Both the position numbers and the translations under genes were made by a program. Positions 6,720 to 12,696 of a stretch of 12,696 bases of DNA are shown one piece after another. The number at the start of each line of letters is the position of its first letter. The stretch's first letter is position 1. This stretch comes from an uncultured Rhodoferax sp. (lineage in GTDB: Bacteria > Pseudomonadota > Gammaproteobacteria > Burkholderiales > Burkholderiaceae_C), in NCBI GenBank assembly GCA_936943465.1, contig CAKZJN010000296.1, forward strand, positions 1 to 12,696, given 5' to 3'. Below the pieces are notes generated by a model. It was not told the DNA's origin. It searched no databases and was given only the letters and a program-made list of their open reading frames with translations.

Positions 6720-9700
6720 TTAAGGAACCAGCATCAAGACAGCGGGCGAGTAGGTCGAAGTACCCAACGCATTGGTCGCTGCTACGCGGACGTAGAAGGA
6801 CTTGCCAGAGGTCTGTCCGGTAATGGTGCCGGTTACAGCGCCCGCGCCAGCGACTGCCGTGGCATTCACAGTGGTGAATGCCGCCGTAGTAGAACGTTGG
6901 ATCGTGAAGCCCGTTTGTGAACCCACCAAAGGATTCCAACCGACCTTGAGCGTACCCTTTGCGCTGGCCAACTGTTGCACACCTGCGGGTGCCGATGCAG
7001 GCGCTGTGAAGTCCAGCACGTTAGACACGGTCGCAGTGGAGCTTGCCTTCACCACCGCAGCGACACCGGTTCCCGTCGCGCTGATCGCCTTCACACGGTA
7101 CTGGTAGCTACCTTGCGTGACCGGGGCAACCAGGTTGTCCGTATAGGTCAGCACATTGGCTTTGGCCGTGTAAATCTGACCAGCGACCGCAGGCAGAGCA
7201 GCCCAGACGCCGTTGATCGCACGTTCCACGATGAAGCCGGTTTCGTTGTTGGCCAAATCAGTCCAGGTTACGGTAATGCGGGTTGCATTGGTCATCGCAG
7301 CCGTTGCCACGCCAGGTGCTGCCAAATTGACTTGGCCTGCAACGGGTGTGGAAACTGCGCCAGTTACCGCGGGCACAACCGCAGCGGCCGAGGTCACTGC
7401 TGCCACCGTGTAGGTGTAGCTCACCAACGGAACGGCAGTGGCGTCGGTGTAGGTCACCGTAGTACCAGAGCCTGCCTTTGCCGGAGCGGTCAGCAGAACC
7501 GTTGTGCCGGTGCCGGTTTCGGTACGGGCCACGCGGAACGAGGTTTCGTTGGTGCTCTTGTCAACCCAGGTCAACACCATCTTGCCTGTCGTCGTCGTGG
7601 CGGTCAGCGCAGTGGGCGCCGGCACCACAGGAGAAATCGTGGCGGTGTTGGACGGCACCGAGTCGGACACGGTGGTTCCGTTGGTGTTGACAGCGATGAC
7701 TTGGTAGTCATAGCTAACACCTGAAACGACCGTCTTGTCGGTGTAGGTTGCAATAGCCGTAGTCAAAGCCTTTTGCGCAGCAGCGCTGGCGACGGTTCCG
7801 ATCACAGCAAAGGTGTTTGCTCCTGCAGTTGAGCGCAGAACTTTGTACGACGTTTCGTTGGTCGAAGCATCGTTCCACTTCAGCACGACGTCTGCTCCAG
7901 CGGCACTGGACGCAACCAGATTGGTCGGCGCATTCACGCTCACAGCAGCCAGCACTTGTGCGGACTTGCCCACTGGGCCGACCGTAGCACCGCCCAAGGC
8001 TTTCACGCGGTAGACATAGGTGGTGCCTGCAACGACGGTGGAGTCGGTGTAGCTAACCGTGCCTGCAGCCAAGGTGTTGCTCAGAACAGTCCACGGCGCG
8101 GCGGCCGCATTGCACGCGGTGGTGGTGCCGGTGCATCGTTCAACAACGTAGGCGGTCTCACCAGTCGAGGTGTCCGTCCAGGTCACCAATGCCTGCGGCA
8201 AACCAGCGGCGTTGGTGGTGGACTTGGCCGTCACCACCGGTGCCAGCAGCTCTGCCGGTGTGGTGTGGATGACACTGGCGTAGCCAGCGGTGTAGCCCGT
8301 TGCAGAGGCGGCGCCAGTAATCGAATCGATCTTGGCCGAGCCCACACGGAACTGGTAGGTGGTGAAAGGCAGCAAGCCAGTCACGGCCAGGGTCGTGACG
8401 TTGGCAGCTACGGCACCCACCGGTTTCCAGGTGGCTCCGTTATCGGTACTCGACTCGACAAAGTAGCCCAACTCGTTGTTTGCGTTATCGGTCCATTTCA
8501 GGGTCAGCGTGCGTGCCGTCGCGACCGGGGCCGCTGCGACGTTCAGACCGGTGGGCGCAAGCGCCTGAACCAGATCTGTCGCGGCGCTGGTAGCGGGAGC
8601 CGCCTCGTTGACGGCAACCACCTGGTATTGGTAGTTGATACCTGCAACCGGCTTGTCCTGGTAGCTGACCTCATTGGCCAGCGTGTTGACGCGATTGGCC
8701 TTGTCCATGACGGGAGACAGTGCGGGCAGGGCAACAAAGGCACCGGGAGTGGCAACGCCATTCACAGAGCTGACTTCTGCACGCTCAACACGGAAGCCAA
8801 ACTCATTGGAGGAGTTGCCTTTGGCGGTATTGGCCGGAGTCGGGTCGGTCCATTGGACCAAGCCGTTCGGACTAACCGTTACACCGGTCGGTACCGCGGG
8901 GGCCGCAATGACCGGGAGGTACACCATGGGGCGCATCAGGTCGTTTTCTTCGTGGCCCAGGATGTGGCAGTGCCACACATATTCCCAACCGTAGTCCATG
9001 GTGGTGTTGGACACCGCCTTGCTTTGACCGTAGTTCGGGCTGGTCGCATCCAGTTCGAGCTGCGCAAACGCAAAGGGCGTGGTGCTGCCGTCGGTCGTGT
9101 GGGTGCCGTACAGCACGTCATTGGCGGTGGCACCGTCGTGCATGGTCGGGTCCAGCGTACGCACGCTGTTGGGCAGGCCAAAGGGCAATTGCGGTGTCTT
9201 GGGCTTCATGGCGACCAGCAGGTCTTCCATGGGCCAGTTCTTGACGGTTTCCTTCCAGCCCAACTCGTCGTCCGTTGGCGGACGCATGGAGTTGTTGGCC
9301 GGATCGTAGTGCGCCAGCACCTGCACATTGAACAGGTGGAAGTGCATCGGGTGGTTGTCCACGTCGTAGTTCCGGATCCACCAGTACTGGACTTCGTCCT
9401 GGCTGATGATTTCGGTGGGTACGTCGATGTAGGACAGCGGGGTGGCCACACGCACGGTCGGGTCGGCTGGCGTAATCGGCAACTCGGTGCCCAACTGGGC
9501 CACCAGACGGCCGATATTGGGGTCGTTCAAACCGTGAATGGTCTTGATCTGCAGCGGGACGGAGCTGCCGTCCGACAAAGTCAACTTGGCGGTGACAGGG
9601 TCAAGCGACAAAGGCATGGCGGCAATTGCCGGCGTGGTCGGCGTAGCCGCTACGTCCACATGCTTTTCTGCGGTAGCGGCATAGGCCTTGGGCAACTCAG

Positions 9701-11828
9701 TAGCCAGGGGGCCGCCGGTCCCGTTGGGGTCATAGGGTGCAGCCGGGGCCACATCTTTAACCACAATCTGCATCATGGTGCGGGTGTTGGGACCGAAGCC
9801 TGGTTGCGTGCTGGGCGCGCCGCCACCGAGGGACTGGTCCGGGTTGCCAGTGTAGTAGTCGTAACGCGGGTCGCCACCGGGCACGGGGGCAGCGCCGTCG
9901 TTGTACAAGATCAGGGTCTTGCCAGCGTATTGCGAGAAGTCAATGACGGTGTCGGCACGCTCGGCCGAGCCCAGGTAGAAGTTGGTCGGGTCAATGCCAA
10001 TTTCGTCAGCCACAACATAGGGCATCAGAGTCGGCTTGTAGACCACGGGCTTGGGCAGGAAACCGGCTTCGTTGGCGAACAGGATGATGTTCGGGCCAGC
10101 GGTTGCGGGGTCGGGAATACCAGCCGCGTCCAACGAGTTATTCACATTTCCTTGGCTATCCACTGCGCCAGGGGCAACCGTGACAATTTCGGTAGGCTGG
10201 GTGGGGTCCGCCACCCACAGCGACAGATTGAAGTAGCGGTCATTGGCGCCGTTCAGGAAGCGCACGCGGTAAGCCTTGGGCTCCACGGTCATCGTCGGGT
10301 AGGCCACGCCGTTGATCACCGGGGTGTCCATGTAGGCTTCAGGCGTGGTCGAGGCACCGCCGTAAGAACCGTCGGGGAATGCGACTTCGCCGTACTCCGG
10401 GTCCATACGCGTTCTTACCTTGGGCGGCAGGTAGGTGCCGCCAATGTCGTTTACGGCGTAATCCCAACGTCCAGCGGGGTTTACACCCACGTTCGCGGGG
10501 TCGGTTTCGATGGCAGGGGCGGTTGCACCCCACAACTGGAACGGCTCGTAGACGTGCGGGAACCACAGGTCACCAGGCTGGCCCCAGCGTTGGGTGTCCC
10601 ATTTGCTGTCTTGTACAGCGATGTCGGTCGGAACAAAGGTCTTGTCCTGAATCACCAGCAAAATTTGGTCGAACAGCGCGTTTGGCAGTGCTTTGTTGAT
10701 GCCGCTTGCCGCGAAGCTGGGATCCGTTCCGCTTACGCCACCTTGCAGGGCGAGTTCGGTGTTGTCGTAAATCACATAGCCTGCTGCATTGCCGGCGTAC
10801 GCGTTTTGACGGGTCAGACCAAAGGAGTGGTCGTGGAACCACATCAGGCGCGCGCTCTGGTCATTGGGCCAGTACAGCGTCAGGGCACCTTCGCCGGGGA
10901 AGGGCATGTCGGGCACGTTGAACATGCGGTTGCCGGTCTTGAAATTGCTGGTGTCGCCGGCCGGTGTAATCCACTGGTGGGGCGTACCGTCGCTAATCCA
11001 GGGGGTGTCGCCGCCGTGCAAGTGGAAGCTCACGCGGTTCTGCGGGTATTTTTCTGCAGGAGCACCGGTGGCGGTGGGCGCAATGCCGGCGCCGCCCAGG
11101 GATTCATCCACCGGCAGGAACATGTCGCCATTGCGGCTCACCACGCCACCGGCGAGGACCGTTGCGCGGCCCAGCGGCAGCAGGTTGACCATCTTGGTAC
11201 GCACGGGGGTGCCGGAGGGGGTCAAAATGATCGGGCCGAGGTAGTTCGGTTTGTCGTAGGCGTACACCTGCTCTGTTGTGCCGGGCCAGGTAATGGGCGT
11301 TTTGTCGGGGTATTGCAGTGCATATGGAGCGGGCAACACCTGACCGGTCAGGCTGTCCACGGGTGTGCTTTTTGCGACGCCATTGACGACGGCGCCCTGT
11401 GGGTACAACTGCACGTAACCGCGCAAAGTGGTGGGCTTTTGCAGGTCACTGTGCATGCGCTGCTGGTACTCGACCACGCCAATAATGAAATATTCGGAGC
11501 CGGGGTAAGAAGTGACATCCGGAATGGCGACGGAGATATAGGTGCCGGAACCATCCTTCGCAAAGGTGTTCTTGCCAGCAGGCGTCAAGCCGGGCAGGGT
11601 GTCCACAAATTTGCGCAGCTTGGGGCTGTTGGCGTAATACGTGCCAATGGTGCCGGCGCCGCAGCTTGCCAGGGGGGTAACGCCATCCAGGCACACTCTT
11701 CCGGGGCCTGCAATAGCAGAGGCTGAACCCAATGCCATGGCAATCATGGCAGTGCTGGTCAGCAGTTTGAAGGCATTGTCACGACGCGCCGCCTTGACTG
11801 CGCCTTTGGATTTCACACTGGATTTCAT
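6720..11828 (-). CDS. mofA: Giant MofA-like multicopper oxidase with seven fibronectin type III modules (putative Mn(II) oxidase)
   Basis: This exported multicopper oxidase has 1,702 residues from the chosen start. All four copper-binding motifs are present in order: HLHGG (H269, H271), WFHDHSFG (H332, H334), HPMHFH (H826, H829, H831) and WHCHILGHEENDLM (H953, C954, H955, H959). The last motif has Leu964 at the usual axial position and Met only after it. The region between motifs two and three is nearly 500 residues, much longer than in CotA-type laccases. Residues from about 975 to the end are seven FN3-like modules. The N-terminus has a long basic region with R15-R16, a hydrophobic core (22-35) and probable cleavage after A40; C46 and C56 may pair. 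The ATG at 11828 is chosen because AAGGA (minus, 11838-11842) lies nine bases upstream, whereas ATG 11837 abuts it. Size and architecture match Leptothrix discophora MofA (about 1,660 residues). Mn(II) as substrate is inferred; laccase-like use of organics or Fe is possible. Confidence 0.9.
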   Translation of the reverse strand: MKSSVKSKGAVKAARRDNAFKLLTSTAMIAMALGSASAIAGPGRVCLDGVTPLASCGAGTIGTYYANSPKLRKFVDTLPGLTPAGKNTFAKDGSGTYISVAIPDVTSYPGSEYFIIGVVEYQQRMHSDLQKPTTLRGYVQLYPQGAVVNGVAKSTPVDSLTGQVLPAPYALQYPDKTPITWPGTTEQVYAYDKPNYLGPIILTPSGTPVRTKMVNLLPLGRATVLAGGVVSRNGDMFLPVDESLGGAGIAPTATGAPAEKYPQNRVSFHLHGGDTPWISDGTPHQWITPAGDTSNFKTGNRMFNVPDMPFPGEGALTLYWPNDQSARLMWFHDHSFGLTRQNAYAGNAAGYVIYDNTELALQGGVSGTDPSFAASGINKALPNALFDQILLVIQDKTFVPTDIAVQDSKWDTQRWGQPGDLWFPHVYEPFQLWGATAPAIETDPANVGVNPAGRWDYAVNDIGGTYLPPKVRTRMDPEYGEVAFPDGSYGGASTTPEAYMDTPVINGVAYPTMTVEPKAYRVRFLNGANDRYFNLSLWVADPTQPTEIVTVAPGAVDSQGNVNNSLDAAGIPDPATAGPNIILFANEAGFLPKPVVYKPTLMPYVVADEIGIDPTNFYLGSAERADTVIDFSQYAGKTLILYNDGAAPVPGGDPRYDYYTGNPDQSLGGGAPSTQPGFGPNTRTMMQIVVKDVAPAAPYDPNGTGGPLATELPKAYAATAEKHVDVAATPTTPAIAAMPLSLDPVTAKLTLSDGSSVPLQIKTIHGLNDPNIGRLVAQLGTELPITPADPTVRVATPLSYIDVPTEIISQDEVQYWWIRNYDVDNHPMHFHLFNVQVLAHYDPANNSMRPPTDDELGWKETVKNWPMEDLLVAMKPKTPQLPFGLPNSVRTLDPTMHDGATANDVLYGTHTTDGSTTPFAFAQLELDATSPNYGQSKAVSNTTMDYGWEYVWHCHILGHEENDLMRPMVYLPVIAAPAVPTGVTVSPNGLVQWTDPTPANTAKGNSSNEFGFRVERAEVSSVNGVATPGAFVALPALSPVMDKANRVNTLANEVSYQDKPVAGINYQYQVVAVNEAAPATSAATDLVQALAPTGLNVAAAPVATARTLTLKWTDNANNELGYFVESSTDNGATWKPVGAVAANVTTLAVTGLLPFTTYQFRVGSAKIDSITGAASATGYTAGYASVIHTTPAELLAPVVTAKSTTNAAGLPQALVTWTDTSTGETAYVVERCTGTTTACNAAAAPWTVLSNTLAAGTVSYTDSTVVAGTTYVYRVKALGGATVGPVGKSAQVLAAVSVNAPTNLVASSAAGADVVLKWNDASTNETSYKVLRSTAGANTFAVIGTVASAAAQKALTTAIATYTDKTVVSGVSYDYQVIAVNTNGTTVSDSVPSNTATISPVVPAPTALTATTTTGKMVLTWVDKSTNETSFRVARTETGTGTTVLLTAPAKAGSGTTVTYTDATAVPLVSYTYTVAAVTSAAAVVPAVTGAVSTPVAGQVNLAAPGVATAAMTNATRITVTWTDLANNETGFIVERAINGVWAALPAVAGQIYTAKANVLTYTDNLVAPVTQGSYQYRVKAISATGTGVAAVVKASSTATVSNVLDFTAPASAPAGVQQLASAKGTLKVGWNPLVGSQTGFTIQRSTTAAFTTVNATAVAGAGAVTGTITGQTSGKSFYVRVAATNALGTSTYSPAVLMLVP
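6723..8900 (-). repeat. Seven tandem fibronectin type III-like modules encoded in the oxidase C-terminus
   Basis: The last 725 residues of the oxidase form seven units of about 95-120 residues, each with a core 'W-x-D-x(3)-N-E-x-G/S-(Y/F)-x-V-x-R' followed by a 'YxYxVxA' strand. The W codons lie near 8855, 8490, 8180, 7875, 7562, 7262 and 6938. Unit seven has lost the D and NE (GWNPLVGSQTGF). Unit three carries a cysteine pair (ERCTGTTTACN). The units are diverged at DNA level, so they are old duplications. FN3 modules in secreted bacterial enzymes usually act as spacers or bind polymers, and here they could anchor the enzyme in sheath or matrix material. Confidence 0.8.
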
Positions 11829-11948
11829 TGGTTTCATTCCTTGATACATGTATATTTTTGAGGGCCGCAAGCGCCTGAGCAGTGCTTGAAACTGCGCGCT
11901 TTGATGTGTCGGCCCCGCCTGCCCTAACCCGTTGAATTTGAGTTTTTT

Positions 11949-11976
11949 TGTAACCTTAGTTAGGTGAAAAGTTACA
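11949..11976 (-). promoter_or_regulatory. TGTAAC-N16-GTTACA dyad with an inner near-palindrome
   Basis: TGTAAC at 11949-11954 and GTTACA at 11971-11976 are exact inverted copies. Inside them lies the 13-base near-palindrome ACCTTAGTTAGGT (11953-11965, one mismatched pair). The site is 121-148 bases before the oxidase start, within the AT-rich stretch where the promoter should be, so it is a good position for a repressor or activator. No regulator is identified. Confidence 0.4.
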
Positions 11977-12019
11977 TTCTTAATTTAACTTAATGTTGAA
12001 AGTTTGTGCGCTTCAAGAC

Positions 12020-12035
12020 TGTGATTTTTTTCACA
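12020..12035. promoter_or_regulatory. Perfect CRP-type palindrome TGTGA-N6-TCACA
   Basis: The 16-base site matches all ten conserved bases of the CRP/Vfr consensus, with spacer TTTTTT. Its centre is about 200 bases before the oxidase start. If it acted as a class II site at -41.5, transcription would start near 11986 on the minus strand, with a poor -10 (CATTAA near 11990-11995). The spacing to a start is my inference. The exact match in an intergenic, AT-rich stretch argues that it is functional. Confidence 0.6.
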
Positions 12036-12080
12036 TTTATCGAATTTATTTGCGCTGCAACATGCGTTTTTGTGGCGGTT

Positions 12081-12094
12081 TTGATCTAAATCAG
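12081..12094. promoter_or_regulatory. FNR/Anr-like box TTGAT-CTAA-ATCAG
   Basis: The site matches nine of ten conserved bases of the FNR-family consensus TTGAT-N4-ATCAA. It is centred 60 bases upstream of the CRP-type site, on the same intergenic region before the oxidase. It suggests oxygen- or nitrogen-oxide-linked control. A single near-match can occur by chance, so it is a candidate only. Confidence 0.4.
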
Positions 12095-12368
12095 ACTTTT
12101 GGGGAGGTGGCGCAAAGCCGCTTGCCTTGCGAATCAACCGTTGATCCATTCGGCGCTTTGGGACGGCACTTTTGGACGCCACAAGGCGGCCATGCGGGTC
12201 GGCCACCCAGTGCATTGGCCGGCCACGCAATTGCAAGCGCGCGCGGCTAGCAATGGGTGCAGCGGGACGCAGCAATCCACCCGGCGCAATGCCTGCGATC
12301 AAGGAACAACTTGGGGGGGAGCGTTAAGGGCCGCTATGAAGAAAATAGCAACCAAGCCACGGAATTCG

Positions 12369-12413
12369 TGGTGCCCGGGGCCGGAATCGAACCGGCAGGC
12401 CTTGCGGCGGGGA
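12369..12413 (-). tRNA. 3' fragment of a tRNA-Leu gene (pseudo-tRNA, probable attachment site)
   Basis: On the minus strand this reads as the 3' half of a class II tRNA. A variable arm GCC-GCAA-GGC (12408-12399) is followed by the T arm GCCGG-TTCGATT-CCGGC (12396-12380), acceptor strand CCCGGGC (12379-12373), discriminator A and encoded CCA (12371-12369). The long variable arm plus the GCCCGGG-type acceptor points to leucine. The 5' acceptor strand, D arm and anticodon arm are absent: sequence beyond 12414 (TATATAAATC) has no tRNA character and no GCCCGGG. The fragment therefore is not a working tRNA. It is what site-specific integration into the 3' end of a tRNA gene leaves at the far end of the element. 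Confidence 0.75.
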
Positions 12414-12422
12414 ATTCTATAT

Positions 12423-12478
12423 AAATCAACAGCTTATGCAAATTACACTGTCTAAATTGCCAGTTGCCTTGTTGATTT
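12423..12478. repeat. Inverted repeat AAATCAACA / TGTTGATTT beside the tRNA fragment
   Basis: AAATCAACA at 12423-12431 is the exact reverse complement of TGTTGATTT at 12470-12478, 38 bases apart. It lies between the tRNA fragment and the integrase-like remnant, where recombinase or excisionase binding sites are usual. Nine bases is short, so chance is possible. Confidence 0.3.
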
Positions 12479-12537
12479 TTATTCGCCTAAATAGTGCAAA
12501 AGTGGCTGCATGGTGGCTAGGTAAACTAAGGTGCACT

Positions 12538-12663
12538 ATGGCCAGACTGAAAAAAGACGCGCAAATTGACCTGAGCGAGGCGCAGTAATTGAAGGCAGGG
12601 TGTTGGCGCCGATTGAATTTTGACAGTCAGTTCTGGGGCGGCGGCAACAGCGTCGTTCAATGA
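12538..12663 (+). pseudogene. Decayed N-terminus of a tyrosine integrase (relic)
   Basis: An ATG at 12538, with AAGG ten bases before it, opens the peptide MARLKKDAQIDLSEAQ and then meets TAA at 12586-12588. The same frame continues as LKAGCWRRL and diverges before TGA at 12661. The pattern 'KDAQIDLSEA..L.AG...RL' closely resembles the N-terminal start of P4-type (DUF4102-like) tyrosine integrases of Burkholderiales, as I recall them (KDAQIDLSxAHDLTAGLIERL). The stop falls inside that motif and the rest is lost, so the gene is broken. Its position next to a tRNA-Leu 3' fragment fits an integrase near its attachment site. The call rests on remembered family pattern, not a search. Confidence 0.45.
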
Positions 12664-12696
12664 ATGGCTATCATGCTTACCAAGGCGGTTAACGCT

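Larger units (their letters stand above)
11829..12368. other. 540-base intergenic region upstream of the oxidase, no supported gene
   Basis: No coding sequence is convincing here. The part next to the oxidase (11935-12060) is clearly AT-rich compared with the surroundings and carries the regulatory sites listed separately; it is the promoter region of the minus-strand oxidase. The part from 12100 to 12368 is GC-rich and has open frames on both strands (11985-12302 minus, 12099-12455 plus). These have no ribosome site, no recognisable family, and run through the regulatory sites or the tRNA remnant, so they are not called. A seven-G run stands at 12313-12319. The GC-rich part may be decayed sequence beside the tRNA junction. 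Confidence 0.6.

Noticed and set aside
7956..11726. A 1,256-codon open frame on the + strand, antisense to the oxidase
   Set aside because: It lies wholly opposite the oxidase, whose product has clear copper motifs, signal peptide and FN3 units. The antisense product is rich in Gly, Arg, Val and His without recognisable domains, as expected when GC-rich codon usage removes stops from the opposite strand.
11985..12302. A 105-codon minus-strand frame upstream of the oxidase
   Set aside because: It has no recognisable family and no convincing ribosome site, and its 3' part would read through the CRP-type and FNR-like sites and the AT-rich promoter region.
12361..12417. GGAATTC repeated at 12361-12367 and 12411-12417, flanking the tRNA fragment like a target-site duplication
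   Set aside because: Seven bases is short, the second copy overlaps the degenerating tRNA sequence, and no transposase or terminal inverted repeats are seen; probably coincidence.
12099..12455. A + strand frame ending in WCPGPESNRQALRRGIL
   Set aside because: The WCPGPESNR peptide is the well-known false translation of the complementary strand of a tRNA 3' end; it confirms the tRNA-Leu fragment instead.
12369..12455. A complete tRNA-Leu gene
   Set aside because: Nothing beyond 12414 pairs with the acceptor strand (no GCCCGGG) and there is no anticodon or D arm in the required distance; only the 3' portion exists.
1..12696. CRISPR array, insertion sequence or toxin-antitoxin system
   Set aside because: No regularly spaced identical repeats, no transposase motifs with terminal inverted repeats, and no recognisable toxin-antitoxin pair were seen.

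Overview
The window looks like chromosome of a betaproteobacterium of the Burkholderiales, most likely a Comamonadaceae or Rhodoferax/Leptothrix-like organism. The grounds are high GC, the protein families present and their wording; the species cannot be named from sequence alone. Its centrepiece is a very large multicopper oxidase (about 1,700 residues) with seven C-terminal fibronectin type III-like modules. This architecture matches MofA, the putative Mn(II) oxidase of Leptothrix discophora. It is followed on the same strand by a secreted c-type cytochrome fused to a periplasmic-binding-protein-like domain. Together they suggest an extracytoplasmic metal or substrate oxidation locus that passes electrons to a cytochrome.

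Layout, left to right. (1) 1-275, +: the C-terminal STAS end of a SulP-type anion permease, cut by the window edge, convergent with and overlapping by 4 bases a small YdcH/DUF465 gene (272-484, -). (2) 690-4563, +: a two-gene signalling operon. It holds a membrane-bound unorthodox hybrid histidine kinase (six predicted membrane helices, three PAS domains, HisKA, HATPase, receiver, HPt) and a stand-alone receiver protein 25 bases downstream. All residues needed for a His-Asp-His-Asp phosphorelay are present. A hairpin at 4562-4582 ends this unit. (3) 4611-11828, -: a PsiF-like small secreted protein, the cytochrome/binding-protein fusion and the MofA-like oxidase, transcribed in the order oxidase, cytochrome, psiF-like. 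A perfect 12-bp hairpin lies between oxidase and cytochrome. (4) 11829-12368: the AT-rich regulatory region of the oxidase, with a perfect CRP-type palindrome, an FNR-like box and a TGTAAC dyad. (5) 12369-12696: the 3' part of a tRNA-Leu gene on the minus strand, followed by what looks like a decayed N-terminus of a tyrosine integrase. This is the signature of the edge of an integrated element.

How the parts may work together (inference): the oxidase, probably exported and copper-loaded, would oxidise a substrate such as Mn(II) outside the cytoplasm. The cytochrome fusion encoded just behind it is a candidate electron acceptor or partner. The promoter sites suggest control by carbon/energy status and oxygen. 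The convergent sensor kinase operon is a plausible but unproven regulator. The window also contains long open frames opposite the real genes, which I treat as by-products of GC-rich codon usage.
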